A stretch of 64,000 nt of DNA from CAVSRC01 sp963762605 (GCA_963762605.1 CAVXLJ010000019.1:372001-436000); one strand, 5' to 3'. Shown: positions 8,122 to 17,620, numbered from the stretch's first letter. Notes: generated by a model not told the origin, from the letters alone. Numbers and translations are program-made.

Positions 8122-9228
8122 TCATTCCCCGCTGAGCGGCATTACTTCGGCGCCGAATGCCGCAATCGTTGACCTGCGAAGCGCCCCGCGCGGAGGATCA
8201 CTTTCGCGCTGCGCCAGCTCAAGCGGCCAGACCTCCTGCACGATGCGCGGGCCCTCGGGGCCGGCATAGCGCGGCATCGCGGCCAGCAGCATCTCGGCGA
8301 GGCGCCGGCCCATCGGCTCCACCTTGGCGGAGAAGCTGGTCAGTGCCGGCGACAGGTAGCCGGTGAACGGGCTGCCGGCGACCACGATCACCGCCACATC
8401 GGGACCGGGCTCAAGGCCGAGGTCGCCAAGCGCGCGGCAGCCGCCGAGCGCCATCGCATCATTGTTGAAGATGATCGCACTCGGCCTGTCGCCGCGTTCC
8501 ATCATGGCCTTGGTGGCCGCATAGCCGCCGCCTTCGTTGATGTCGCCGGTTGCCACCAGCCTGGGGTCGGAAGGCAGGCCGTGGCGCTTCACCCCGGCGC
8601 GATAGCCCTGGCGGAAGAGGTGGGCGAAATTGAAGCCAGACGACGGGCTGACGATCGCAATGCGGTCATGGCCGAGCCGCACCAGACGGTCGACCGCCTC
8701 GCTGCTGGCACCGGCGAAATCATGATCGATCGACGGATAAGTCTTGCCACCCGAACCGCTGCGACCGAACGTGGCAAAGGGGAAGCCGACCTTGCTCAGA
8801 TAGTCGATGCGCGGGTCGATGCGTCGCGTCCACGCAAGGACGACGGCATCGGCCCAACGCGCCTCGACGATATGATGCAAGCGCTCCAGTGCTTCGCCGG
8901 GGTCGTCCATCACCGCGATCAGATCCAGGTCATGCTTGGCGAAGACGGCCTGCAGCCCCTTCATGAACGGCATGAAGATCGGCTCGCCATATTCGTTGTT
9001 GCCCGGATGAAGCTGGAGCAGGAAGGCGATCGCATGGGTGCGCCCCTTGCGCAGGCTGCGCCCGGACTGGTTGGGGGCGTAGTTGAGTTCGGCGGCCGCC
9101 TCCAGAACGCGTTTGCGCGTGTCGGCATGGACGCCGGAGCGCCCGTTGAGTGCCCGCGAAACCGTCCCGATCGAAACGTTCAGGTGGCGAGCAAGGTCGC
9201 GAATATCCAAGGTTTTTGAACCCTCCAA
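8122..9228 (-). CDS. LacI-family transcriptional regulator
   Basis: The 368-residue protein has the LacI helix-turn-helix at residues 8-30 (LARHLNVSIGTVSRALNGR), a hinge helix near residue 50, and a periplasmic-binding-protein-like sugar-sensing core. It starts at a TTG codon, since no ATG is available before the DNA-binding domain. It is transcribed away from the GH31 gene, and the shared 264-base gap contains a strong LacI-type palindrome. This supports local control of the sugar operon and probably of itself. The effector is likely the imported sugar or its hydrolysis product. Confidence 0.9.
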   Translation of the reverse strand: MEGSKTLDIRDLARHLNVSIGTVSRALNGRSGVHADTRKRVLEAAAELNYAPNQSGRSLRKGRTHAIAFLLQLHPGNNEYGEPIFMPFMKGLQAVFAKHDLDLIAVMDDPGEALERLHHIVEARWADAVVLAWTRRIDPRIDYLSKVGFPFATFGRSGSGGKTYPSIDHDFAGASSEAVDRLVRLGHDRIAIVSPSSGFNFAHLFRQGYRAGVKRHGLPSDPRLVATGDINEGGGYAATKAMMERGDRPSAIIFNNDAMALGGCRALGDLGLEPGPDVAVIVVAGSPFTGYLSPALTSFSAKVEPMGRRLAEMLLAAMPRYAGPEGPRIVQEVWPLELAQRESDPPRGALRRSTIAAFGAEVMPLSGE

Positions 9229-9290
9229 CGCGTCCGGGCGTTCATAGATACGGCACCGGTCATTGACAATCCACCGCGGTCGCAGTCTTC

Positions 9291-9318
9291 TCGTAAACGT
9301 TTCCGCAAACGTTTACGA
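9291..9318. promoter_or_regulatory. LacI-type double operator
   Basis: tcgtaaacgttt (9291-9302) and aaacgtttacga (9307-9318) form a perfect 12-bp inverted repeat with a 4-base centre. Each arm also holds its own AAACGTTT core, the type of site bound by LacI/GalR proteins. The site lies between the divergent LacI gene and the GH31 gene, 63 bases from the regulator start, where it could repress both. Confidence 0.85.
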
Positions 9319-9492
9319 GCGGAAGCTGGTGTCCGGTCGCCAAAGAACGTCCGGCACAACCCGGGGAGGAAAGATGGCCACCGCCGATTGCAGCGTCTCG
9401 TCCTGCGGCGGCTTGCCGTTTCCCGGTTCGCAGCTTCGCCGCTTTGCGACGCGACCGGCCGCAAGCGGCAGTGAACGGAGAATGCGTCGTCC

Positions 9493-11814
9493 ATGAAATT
9501 CGCCGACGGCAACTGGCTGGTGCCGGAACACTGGGCGCTACTGCACCCGGTGCATGTGCATGAAGTGCTGGTCGAGGGCAACGAACTGGTCGCGCATATC
9601 GCCTCGCGCGAGTTGCGCAAGCGCGGGGACCAGCTCAACACCATGTTTTTCACCCTGCGCCTGTTCTCCCCGGCCGATGGGGTGATCGGCGTTCGCATTG
9701 AACATTTCCGGGGCATTCCCGCCCGGCCGCCTGAATTCGACCTCGATTGCAGGGATCGCTGCGGGCATGTCGCAGAGAGCGATACGACCGTCGCCCTTCA
9801 CAGCGGGGCGCTGGCTGCGGTTCTGCCGCGCCACGGGCCTTACCGCCTCGAGTTTCTCCGCGATGGCGTGCGGCTCACCGGCAGCCGCACCAGGGATGCC
9901 GGCTACGCCGTCGACCGCGGAAGCGGGGCGCCGCATCTCTTCGAGCGTCTCGATCTTGCCGTCGGCGTCAATGTCTATGGCCTGGGCGAGCGCTTCACGG
10001 CGTTCGTGAAGAACGGACAGTCGGTCGAAATCTGGAATCGCGACGGCGGCACCGGCAGCGATCAGGCGTACAAGAACGTCCCGTTCTTCATGACCAGCGC
10101 CGGCTGGGGCGTCTTCGTCAATCATCCGGGCCGCGTCGAATTCGAGATCGCCTCGGAGAAGGTCTCCAGGGCCCAGTTCAGCGTCGGCGGCGAGAGGCTC
10201 GAATACTTCGTCATTGATGGGCCGACGCCCAAGAAGGTGCTCGAACGCTATACCCGGCTCGCCGGCCGGCCGGCGCTGCCGCCGGCCTGGTCGTTCGGGC
10301 TCTGGCTGTCGACGTCGTTCACCACAGAATATGATCAGGCCACCGTTGCAGGCTTCGTCGAGGGCATGCGCTCACGCGACATCCCCTTGCACGTCTTCCA
10401 CTACGACTGCTTCTGGATGCGCGGCCTGCATTGGTGCGATTTCGCCTGGGACCCCGCAACCTTTCCCGATCCCGCCTCCGACATTGCCCACCTCAGGCAG
10501 CAGGGGCTGCGCGTCTGCCTGTGGATCAATCCCTATATCAGCCAGTTCTCGGCGCTCTTCGCCGAGGGGCGCGACAGGGGATTCCTTCTGCGCCGGCCGG
10601 ATGGCAGCGTGTGGCAATGGGATCTGTGGCAGCCGGGCCTTGCCATCGTAGATTTCACCAATCCGGACGCATGCGCCTGGTATGCCGGTTACCTCAAACG
10701 TCTGCTCGACATGGGCGTCGACAGTTTCAAGACGGATTTCGGCGAGCGCATCCCCACCGACGTCGTGTGGCATGACGGTTCCGATCCGGAGCGCATGCAC
10801 AATTACTACGCCTTCCTCTACAACAAGGTTGTCTTCGATCTGCTGCAGCGCGAGCGCGGCGACGATGCGATCGTCTTCGCCCGCTCCGCGACCGCGGGCG
10901 GCCAGCGCTTCCCCGTGCATTGGGGTGGCGACTGCGAGTCCGATTACCCGTCGATGGCCGAAAACCTGCGCGGCGGACTTTCGCTCGGGCTTTCCGGTTT
11001 CGGTTTCTGGAGCCACGACATCGGCGGCTTCGAAGGCACGGCGACACCGGATGTCTACAAGCGCTGGTGCGCCTTCGGCCTGCTTTCCAGCCACAGCCGG
11101 CTGCATGGCAGCGACAGCTACCGGGTTCCCTGGATCTTCGACGAGGAAGCGGTTTCGGTCCTGCGCCAGTTCACGAAACTCAAATGCCGGCTGATGCCCT
11201 ATCTCTACGCCGCCGCCGTCGAGGCGAGCCAGACCGGCGTGCCGATGATGCGCGCCATGATGCTCGAGTTTCCCGACGATCCGGGTTCGGCCGCGCTCGA
11301 CCGCCAGTACATGCTGGGCGAGGCATTGCTGGTCGCCCCGGTCTTCACCGAGACCGGCGATGTCGACGTCTATCTGCCGCCGGGACGGTGGACGCACCTG
11401 CTGACCGGCCTGGTGAAATCCGGCGGCTGGCATCGCGAGCGCCACGATTTCCACGGCTTGCCGCTCTATGTGAGGGAGAATACCCTTTTGCCGGTTGGAG
11501 CCCGCGACGACCGGCCCGACTACGACCATGCCGACGGCGTCACGCTTGAGCTCTATGCCCTGGGTGACAAGCGGACCGCCTCCTGCACCGTCTACACCGG
11601 CGCAAGAGGCCGCGATGCAGTGACCGTCACCGTTCGCCGTGAAGGGGCGCGGCTCACGGCAGAGAGCTCGACACCCTTCCGCTGGAAGCTGCTCCTCGTC
11701 GGCATCCCGAAAGTCGCCGATGCCACCGCGCACTTCGAGGCGTCCGATCGTGGCGTCGTCGTCGACGGCCAATCGCAACTCGTCGTCACTCTGTCGACCG
11801 CGGAGGCATCGTGA
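9493..11814 (+). CDS. yicI: Glycoside hydrolase family 31, alpha-xylosidase (YicI-like)
   Basis: At 773 residues the protein nearly matches E. coli YicI (772). The family nucleophile is seen as D415 in KTDFGERIP, and the acid/base as D480 in WGGDCESD. An N-terminal beta-sandwich (about 1-240), the (beta/alpha)8 barrel (about 250-590) and C-terminal beta domains follow in order. YicI-type enzymes release alpha-xylose from isoprimeverose and xyloglucan oligosaccharides. No signal peptide is present, so it would act in the cytoplasm on sugars brought in by the downstream ABC importer. The KTDFGE motif favours xylosidase over alpha-glucosidase activity, but the exact substrate is inferred. Confidence 0.9.
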   Translation: MKFADGNWLVPEHWALLHPVHVHEVLVEGNELVAHIASRELRKRGDQLNTMFFTLRLFSPADGVIGVRIEHFRGIPARPPEFDLDCRDRCGHVAESDTTVALHSGALAAVLPRHGPYRLEFLRDGVRLTGSRTRDAGYAVDRGSGAPHLFERLDLAVGVNVYGLGERFTAFVKNGQSVEIWNRDGGTGSDQAYKNVPFFMTSAGWGVFVNHPGRVEFEIASEKVSRAQFSVGGERLEYFVIDGPTPKKVLERYTRLAGRPALPPAWSFGLWLSTSFTTEYDQATVAGFVEGMRSRDIPLHVFHYDCFWMRGLHWCDFAWDPATFPDPASDIAHLRQQGLRVCLWINPYISQFSALFAEGRDRGFLLRRPDGSVWQWDLWQPGLAIVDFTNPDACAWYAGYLKRLLDMGVDSFKTDFGERIPTDVVWHDGSDPERMHNYYAFLYNKVVFDLLQRERGDDAIVFARSATAGGQRFPVHWGGDCESDYPSMAENLRGGLSLGLSGFGFWSHDIGGFEGTATPDVYKRWCAFGLLSSHSRLHGSDSYRVPWIFDEEAVSVLRQFTKLKCRLMPYLYAAAVEASQTGVPMMRAMMLEFPDDPGSAALDRQYMLGEALLVAPVFTETGDVDVYLPPGRWTHLLTGLVKSGGWHRERHDFHGLPLYVRENTLLPVGARDDRPDYDHADGVTLELYALGDKRTASCTVYTGARGRDAVTVTVRREGARLTAESSTPFRWKLLLVGIPKVADATAHFEASDRGVVVDGQSQLVVTLSTAEAS

Positions 11815-11964
11815 TGCGAACACCGGGCGTATCCGAAGGAACGCAGGGCAGGGCGGCGTTCATTGGCACCCAGTCATATGCAGAGGGTCGGGCCGCTGGC
11901 GGGCCGCTCCGATCCGATTCGACCAGCAGGGCCCGCGCGAGCGAAGAAAGTGGAGGATGAGCAC

Positions 11965-13242
11965 ATGAACCTGACAAGGATTTTGAAACTGACCCTGATG
12001 GCCGGGGCCGCCGCCGCGATGCTGGCTGCCTCTGCCATGACCGCCGGCGCCGCCGACGGCAAGACGTTCAAGGTCTGGTGGTACGAGCCGGCCGACAGCG
12101 CTCTCGGCATCGCCTGGCAGGCGGCGCTCGACAAGTTCAAGGAAACACATCCGGGCGTCGACGTTCAGTTCGAGCTGAAGACGTTCGACCAGATCAACCA
12201 GGCCGGCACGATGATCCTCAATTCGGCGGAAGCCCCGGACGTGCTCGAATACAACAAGGGCAACGGCACCGCCGGCCTCGCCGCCTCGCAGGGCCTGCTG
12301 CAGGCGCTTGACGACCAGTACCATGCGCGCGGCTGGGACAAGATCGTTCCCGAATCCGCTTTGGCACTCGGCAAGTATGACGAGAAGGGCGTGTTCGGTT
12401 CCGGTCCGCTGGTCGGCATCCCGAACTACGGCGAATTCGTCTCCGTGTTCTACAACGCCGACATGCTCAAGGCGCGTGGCATGGAACTGCCCAAGACCCT
12501 CGAGGACTTCGAGGCGATCATGGACAAGTTCGTCGCCGAGGGCATCACCCCGATCTCCGAAGCGGCCAACGACTATCCGGCCCAGCATCTGATGTACATG
12601 CTGGCCCTGAAGAAGGCGACGCCCGAATGGGTCGCCAATTTCGAGGGCCTCAAGGCGCCGCTTGATACGGCTCCGTTCCTCTATGCCGGTCAGATGCTGC
12701 AGGACTGGGTCAAGAAGGGCTACATCAGCAAAGACTCGACCGGCATGAATGCCGACGACATGACCAACCAGTTCATGGCCGGCAAGTCGCCGTTCGTCGT
12801 TGGCGGAACCTGGCTCTCGACCAGCTACGGCAACATCAAGGACTTCCACGCCAGCCAGTTCCTGTTCCCCGGCCAGAAATATGCTCCGGGCTCGACCGGC
12901 AACATGTGGGTCGTGCCGATCAACGCCAAGAACAAGGATCTGGCCTATGACTTCATCGGCATCACCTTGTCCAAGGACATCCAGAACCTGATGGGCAACA
13001 AGGGCGGTCTGCCGATCGCGGCCGATTCTGCCGCCATCACCGACCCGGTGGGCAAGACCACCACGGCCCTGTTCAGCGAACTGGTTGCCCGTGGCGGCCT
13101 CGGCTTCTATCCCGACTGGCCGGTGCCGGGCTTCTACAACGAGGTCCTGCAGGCGACCCAGGCGGTCATCGGCGGCACCGCGACGCCGGAACAGTTCGCC
13201 GCGCGTCTCAAGAAATTCTACGACGACGGCATGAAGCAGTAA
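11965..13242 (+). CDS. Sugar ABC importer periplasmic binding protein (CUT1 type)
   Basis: The start at 11965 has a tggagga Shine-Dalgarno and opens a Sec signal peptide (about residues 1-30, ending TAGA-A). The 425-residue protein is an SBP_bac_1 carbohydrate-binding protein (KTFKVWWYEPADS opening, DVLEYNKGNG in the first lobe). It follows the GH31 gene after 150 bases and precedes two CUT1 permeases, so it is likely to bring alpha-xylosyl oligosaccharides or related alpha-glycosides to the membrane complex. A GC-rich hairpin after the stop could favour excess production of the binding protein. Confidence 0.88.
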   Translation: MNLTRILKLTLMAGAAAAMLAASAMTAGAADGKTFKVWWYEPADSALGIAWQAALDKFKETHPGVDVQFELKTFDQINQAGTMILNSAEAPDVLEYNKGNGTAGLAASQGLLQALDDQYHARGWDKIVPESALALGKYDEKGVFGSGPLVGIPNYGEFVSVFYNADMLKARGMELPKTLEDFEAIMDKFVAEGITPISEAANDYPAQHLMYMLALKKATPEWVANFEGLKAPLDTAPFLYAGQMLQDWVKKGYISKDSTGMNADDMTNQFMAGKSPFVVGGTWLSTSYGNIKDFHASQFLFPGQKYAPGSTGNMWVVPINAKNKDLAYDFIGITLSKDIQNLMGNKGGLPIAADSAAITDPVGKTTTALFSELVARGGLGFYPDWPVPGFYNEVLQATQAVIGGTATPEQFAARLKKFYDDGMKQ

Positions 13243-13254
13243 TAGTCTGACTGG

Positions 13255-13280
13255 TGCGGGACGGCTTCGGCCGCCCCGCA
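13255..13280 (+). other. Intercistronic hairpin after the sugar-binding protein gene
   Basis: tgcggg(a)cggc and gccg(c)cccgca form an interrupted 10-bp stem with a TTCG loop. There is no T-run. The same arrangement (binding protein, hairpin, permeases) occurs in the first ABC operon at 4850-4876. Confidence 0.55.
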
Positions 13281-13295
13281 TCAGGCGGCAACACA

Positions 13296-14213
13296 ATGGC
13301 AGCAAAGACCTACTCCCACCGGCAGGACTCGTCGGCCTTCTGGCTCTATCTGGCGCCGGGTCTGATCGGTTTTCTCATCGTCGTGGCTGTGCCGTTCCTG
13401 ATGAATATCGGCATCAGCTTCACCAGCTGGCGCGGCATCCGCCTGCCCAGGTTCATCGGCCTGGCCAATTACGAGCGCCTGATGGGCGACGGTGCCTTCT
13501 GGTATTCGCTCGAACACACCCTGTTCTTCGTCGTCGCCATGGCGGTGGTGCCGACCATCATTTCTCTGGTCGTCGCCTCGGTGCTGTTCGACTATGTCAG
13601 CGCCCGTTTCGGTCAGGGCACGTCGAGCTTCTTCCGTGCCGGCTACTACCTGCCGCAAATCCTGCCGATTTCGGTGGCCGGCGTCCTCTGGGGCTGGATT
13701 CTCAATCCCCACGGCGTCCTCAACATGATCCTCGACGCCACCGGCCTCGGGGGGATTTCCAGCAACTGGCTCGGCGATCCTCACCTGGCGATCTTCGCCC
13801 TCGGGTTCATGATGGTCTGGCTGCAGATCGGCTATTCGCTGGTGGTCTTCATGGCCGGTCTCGCCCGCGTCGACCCGGCGCTCTACGAAGCGGCCGAACT
13901 TGATGGCGCCAGCGCCGCCGAGCGTTTCTGGTACATCACCATTCCGATGCTCAGGCCCGAGATTTTCGTCATCGGCCTGACCACCACCATCGCGGCGCTG
14001 AAGGTCTTCGCGCCGGTCTATGTCCTGACCAATGGCGGACCGGACAACGCCACGCTCGTGCCGTCCTATTTCTCCTACTACCACTTCTTCTCGACCGTCC
14101 GTGTCGGCTACGGCGCCGCCATCGCCACCGCGCAGACGGCCATCACCATCGTGCTCGCCCTGATCTTCCTGTGGGTGCAGACGCGCCAGACCGAGGCCGG
14201 GGCGGATGCGTGA
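13296..14213 (+). CDS. Sugar ABC importer permease 1 (CUT1, MalF/UgpA-like)
   Basis: I place the start at the ATG at 13296, not the in-frame GTG 14 codons upstream, because that stretch overlaps the intercistronic hairpin. The 305-residue protein has six membrane helices and the EAA loop (LYEAAELDGASAAERFWYI). It is the MalF-type half of the channel. Its 3' end overlaps the second permease by 8 bases. Confidence 0.87.
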   Translation: MAAKTYSHRQDSSAFWLYLAPGLIGFLIVVAVPFLMNIGISFTSWRGIRLPRFIGLANYERLMGDGAFWYSLEHTLFFVVAMAVVPTIISLVVASVLFDYVSARFGQGTSSFFRAGYYLPQILPISVAGVLWGWILNPHGVLNMILDATGLGGISSNWLGDPHLAIFALGFMMVWLQIGYSLVVFMAGLARVDPALYEAAELDGASAAERFWYITIPMLRPEIFVIGLTTTIAALKVFAPVYVLTNGGPDNATLVPSYFSYYHFFSTVRVGYGAAIATAQTAITIVLALIFLWVQTRQTEAGADA

Positions 14214-15093
14214 CGCGGTGACATTGACGGGGGCCGGCGCCGCCAAGACCCGCGCCAATACCTCGCGCTACAAGCGTGGGGCGCTCCGCTGGTGGGTGCT
14301 GGCGCTTCTGTTCGTGTTCCTCGCCTTCATGCTGGCGCCGATCTTTCTGGCGCTCAACAACGCGGTGAAGACGGCGGCGGACTACGCCACGCACGGGCCA
14401 CTGGCATTGCCGCAGAGCTTCACCATCGAGGGGATTCTGGGCTTCTGGAACTATGTCGATTTCACCAAGAAGATCTGGAACAGCCTGCTGCTTTCCGGCT
14501 GCGCCGCCTTCTTCGGCGTCGCCCTCAGCGTGCTGAACGCCTATGCCATCGGCATCGGCCGCATCAAGGGCGGCCGCGTCATGCTGGTGATCCTGTTGCT
14601 CGGCATCATGATCCCGCAGGAATCACTGGTCTATCCGCTCTACTACATGTCCAAGGCGGCCGGACTTTACGATTCGCTGTGGGCGGTCATCATCATCTTC
14701 ACGGTGCTGCAGTCCATTTTCGGCACCTATCTGCTCGCCGCCGTCATGACGACCTTCCCGCGCGAAATCCTCGAGGCGGCCCGCGTCGATGGCGCCAGCC
14801 GCTGGCAGATCCTGTGGTATGTGGTGATCCCGATCCTGCGGCCGACCATGGCGGTTCTTGCCACCTTCTTCTTCATCTGGACCTGGAACGAGTTCCTGAT
14901 CCCGTTGGTGATCCTGGTTTCGAATACCAACCAGACCGTCTCGGTCGCCATGGGTGCCTTGAGCGGACAATACGTCTCGCAGCCAACGATCACGGCCGCC
15001 GCGGCACTGCTGGGCATCATACCGACGGTGATCTTCTTCCTGATCTTCCAGCGGACCCTGACCAAGGGCGTCGTTGTCGGCGCGGTGAAGTGA
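14206..15093 (+). CDS. Sugar ABC importer permease 2 (CUT1, MalG/UgpE-like)
   Basis: The 295-residue MalG-type permease has a cytoplasmic N-terminal tail, six helices, and the EAA loop ILEAARVDGASRWQILWYV. Overlap with permease 1 indicates coupled translation. No ATP-binding gene follows: the operon ends here and IS3 debris begins within 100 bases. The importer must therefore borrow an ATPase, as many CUT1 systems do, or has lost its own through the IS event. Confidence 0.87.
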   Translation: MRDAVTLTGAGAAKTRANTSRYKRGALRWWVLALLFVFLAFMLAPIFLALNNAVKTAADYATHGPLALPQSFTIEGILGFWNYVDFTKKIWNSLLLSGCAAFFGVALSVLNAYAIGIGRIKGGRVMLVILLLGIMIPQESLVYPLYYMSKAAGLYDSLWAVIIIFTVLQSIFGTYLLAAVMTTFPREILEAARVDGASRWQILWYVVIPILRPTMAVLATFFFIWTWNEFLIPLVILVSNTNQTVSVAMGALSGQYVSQPTITAAAALLGIIPTVIFFLIFQRTLTKGVVVGAVK

Positions 15094-15177
15094 ACCGACG
15101 GTGGGCTCAGGGTGACGTTGCCCCCTGAGGGATATCCGGTTTGAGATGGAGTCCGGCCTTTTGAGAGGACCGGACTG

Positions 15178-15430
15178 ATGAAGCGTTCAAGGTTCGCGGA
15201 AGAACAGATCGTTGGGATCCTGCGGGAGCAGGAAGCGGGTCTGCCGATGGCGGAGGTCTGCCGGAAGCATGGCGTCAGCAGCGCCACTTCCTAGAAGTGG
15301 AAGGCCAAGTACGGCGGCCCGGATGTGCCGCCAGGCGCGAAGCGGTCGCTCTTCTCCAGGAGAAGCTGAAGGTGAGCGAGCGGCGGGCCCCGGCAGGCCT
15401 CGGCGTCTGTGCCGCCGACCGATCCACCAG
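15178..15430 (+). pseudogene. IS3-family (IS407-like) transposase remnant
   Basis: From the ATG at 15178 the frame reads MKRSRFAEEQIVGILREQE, the classic OrfA helix-turn-helix of IS3/IS407 elements. An in-frame TAG at 15292-15294 replaces the expected Tyr or Phe before KWKAKYGG. A few bases later the sequence jumps, in another frame, to an OrfB-like piece (VALLQEKLKVSERRA, about 15342-15400), so most of orfA and orfB has been deleted. Just upstream, ctcaggg/ccccctgag and gtccgg/ccggac repeats (15105-15176) may be the old left end. The remainder of 15431-15589 has no gene. Confidence 0.8.
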
Positions 15431-15589
15431 CTTTGACCTGCCTGAAAGCCGGCCATTCCCCGGTCTTGTCCCCGGCTTGTCTCCCGGCCCCCGCCTGCTA
15501 GACTGGTTGCGAAAAGTAACCGGGGAGGCGCGCGGCGCCGGTTCAAGCGGTGTTTCGTGCTTTAGCCTCCTCCTGAAGGATTTGGAATT

Positions 15590-16921
15590 TTGTCGACGGG
15601 CGATGATCCGCATGGCGCGGACAGGCCCGCCGGTCGCGCGGATGAATATGCCGCGACAGGTGCCGTGTGGGCCGATACCGGGCCTGCTGCGCCTGTCCGC
15701 CCGGCGTCTGGCGGCAAGGGGACCAAGCGCAGGAAGAGTTGGCGCCGCCGTCGCGGTCCCGTCTTTGCGCGCGATGCGCATCCTGTCGACGATTCCCAGC
15801 CGGCGATTCTCAACGGAACCACCATCAACGGCACCGGGGTCAATGGCGTGCATGCCGCACCGCCGGTCGCGGCTCCCGCCATCATCGTGCCGCCCCGGCG
15901 GGAACACCTGGACGGGCCCCTCTACGCCGCCCTCGACCTCGGCACCAACAATTGCCGGCTGCTGGTGGCAACCCCGCGCGACTACGGATTCCGCGTGGTC
16001 GATGCCTTTTCGCGCATCGTCCGCCTGGGCGAGGGGATCGGCACCAACAACCGTCTGAGCGAAGCGGCCATGACGCGCGCCATCGAGGCGCTCGCCATAT
16101 GCAGCGACAAGCTTGCCGATCGCGATGTCCGCCGTGCCCGCCTGATCGCCACGGAAGCCTGCCGCATGGCCGAGAACGGCACCCAGTTCATCGAGCGGGT
16201 GCGCACCGAGACCGGCCTGTCGCTGGAAATCGTCTCGCGCGAAACCGAGGCGCGCCTTGCCGTCGCCGGCTGCGCCTCGCTGGTCGATCCGAACGCCGCC
16301 GGCGTCATTCTCTTCGATATCGGCGGCGGCTCGTCGGAACTCGTCTGGATCGACCTGACGCCCGCGCCCAACGGCCGTCGCCGCCGCATGGCCGATCGCA
16401 TCCGCACCTGGATGTCGCTGCCGGTCGGCGTGGTGTCGATCAGCGAGCGCCACGGCGGCCGCCATGTCAGCCCCGATACCTTCAACGACATGGTCGCCGA
16501 GGTCTCGGCGATGCTGGCGGATTTTCCGCGGGTGGAGGAGCTGGATCAGGCGGTGGCTGCCGGCGGCATCCATATGCTCGGCACCTCGGGCACCGTCACC
16601 ACGCTTGCCGGTGTCCATCTCGGCCTGCCGCGCTACGACCGCCGGCGCGTCGACGGCACCTGGCTCACCGGCGACGTCGTCGCCGATCTGATCGCGACCC
16701 TGGTGGGGATGGACTACGACGCCCGCATGGCCAATCCCTGCATCGGCCGCGAGCGCGCCGATCTGGTGCTCGCCGGCTGCGCCATTCTCGAAGCGATCCG
16801 CCGGCGCTGGCCGTGCGACCGTCTGCGCGTTGCCGACCGCGGCCTGCGCGAGGGCATGCTGGTGGAGCTGATGGTCGCGGACGGTCGTTGGCATCCGCGT
16901 TCGCGCCGCCGGGAACGGTAG
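15590..16921 (+). CDS. ppx: Ppx/GppA-family exopolyphosphatase/pppGpp phosphohydrolase
   Basis: The 443-residue protein is of the ASKHA fold. It has the phosphate-1 motif ALDLGTNNCRLLVA near residue 113 and the phosphate-2 motif FDIGGGSSELVW near residue 244. The first 100 residues are a basic, low-complexity extension (KGTKRRKSWRRRRG) not needed for catalysis. No in-frame ATG precedes the domain, so the TTG at 15590 with a gaagga ribosome site is the best start. The enzyme would hydrolyse polyphosphate and/or pppGpp. The rRNA methyltransferase rlmE begins seven bases after the stop codon, a pairing common in alphaproteobacteria. Confidence 0.88.
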   Translation: MSTGDDPHGADRPAGRADEYAATGAVWADTGPAAPVRPASGGKGTKRRKSWRRRRGPVFARDAHPVDDSQPAILNGTTINGTGVNGVHAAPPVAAPAIIVPPRREHLDGPLYAALDLGTNNCRLLVATPRDYGFRVVDAFSRIVRLGEGIGTNNRLSEAAMTRAIEALAICSDKLADRDVRRARLIATEACRMAENGTQFIERVRTETGLSLEIVSRETEARLAVAGCASLVDPNAAGVILFDIGGGSSELVWIDLTPAPNGRRRRMADRIRTWMSLPVGVVSISERHGGRHVSPDTFNDMVAEVSAMLADFPRVEELDQAVAAGGIHMLGTSGTVTTLAGVHLGLPRYDRRRVDGTWLTGDVVADLIATLVGMDYDARMANPCIGRERADLVLAGCAILEAIRRRWPCDRLRVADRGLREGMLVELMVADGRWHPRSRRRER

Positions 16922-16928
16922 GCCGGCG

Positions 16929-17618
16929 ATGGCGGAGAAGCCCGGCGGCTCGGGACGGCGTGCGCTTCATGTGCGCGTCAAGACCGCCAAGCGGCGCAAG
17001 GCCTCGTCCACCCGCTGGCTCGAGCGCCAGCTCAACGACCCTTACGTCGCCCGCGCCCACGGCGAGGGCTATCGCGCCCGCTCGGCCTACAAGCTGATCG
17101 AGATCGACGACCGCTTCCATCTGCTCGCACCGGGCAGGCGCGTCGTGGATCTTGGCGCCGCTCCCGGTGGCTGGTCGCAAGTGGCGGCGGCTCGCACGCG
17201 CTCCACCGACGCCGATCCGCTGGTCGTCGCCATCGATTATCTCGACATGGACCCGGTCCCCGGCGTGAGCGTCCTCAAGAAGGATTTTCTCGACGAGGAC
17301 GCACCGGCCATGCTTCGCGCCGCGCTCGCCGGCCATCCGGCCGACGTGGTGCTCTCCGACATGGCGGCGCCGACCACCGGCCACCGCCAGACTGACCATT
17401 TCCGCACCATGTATCTCTGCGAAACCGCCGCCGATTTCGCCGCCAGCGTACTCAAGCCCGGCGGCCATTTTGTCGCCAAGGTGTTTCGCGGCGGCACCGA
17501 GGGCGAATTGCTCGCCCGCCTCAAGCGCGACTTCACCAGCCTGCATCACATCAAGCCGCCGGCCAGCCGCTCCGAATCGGTCGAGCTCTACGTGGTCGCG
17601 CTCGGCTTCCGCGCCTGA
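16929..17618 (+). CDS. rlmE: 23S rRNA 2'-O-methyltransferase RlmE (FtsJ/RrmJ)
   Basis: The 229-residue Rossmann-fold enzyme shows the SAM-binding motif VVDLGAAPGGWSQVA, the catalytic aspartate in LSDMAAPTTG, and the lysine/aromatic motif AKVFRGG of FtsJ proteins (K-D-K-E tetrad). It methylates the 2'-OH of U2552 (E. coli numbering) in the ribosomal A-loop and helps late 50S assembly. The N-terminal 35 residues are basic and probably bind RNA. It is co-transcribed with the Ppx gene. The MFS gene on the other strand converges on it with only two bases between the stop codons. Confidence 0.93.
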   Translation: MAEKPGGSGRRALHVRVKTAKRRKASSTRWLERQLNDPYVARAHGEGYRARSAYKLIEIDDRFHLLAPGRRVVDLGAAPGGWSQVAAARTRSTDADPLVVAIDYLDMDPVPGVSVLKKDFLDEDAPAMLRAALAGHPADVVLSDMAAPTTGHRQTDHFRTMYLCETAADFAASVLKPGGHFVAKVFRGGTEGELLARLKRDFTSLHHIKPPASRSESVELYVVALGFRA

Positions 17619-17620
17619 TC

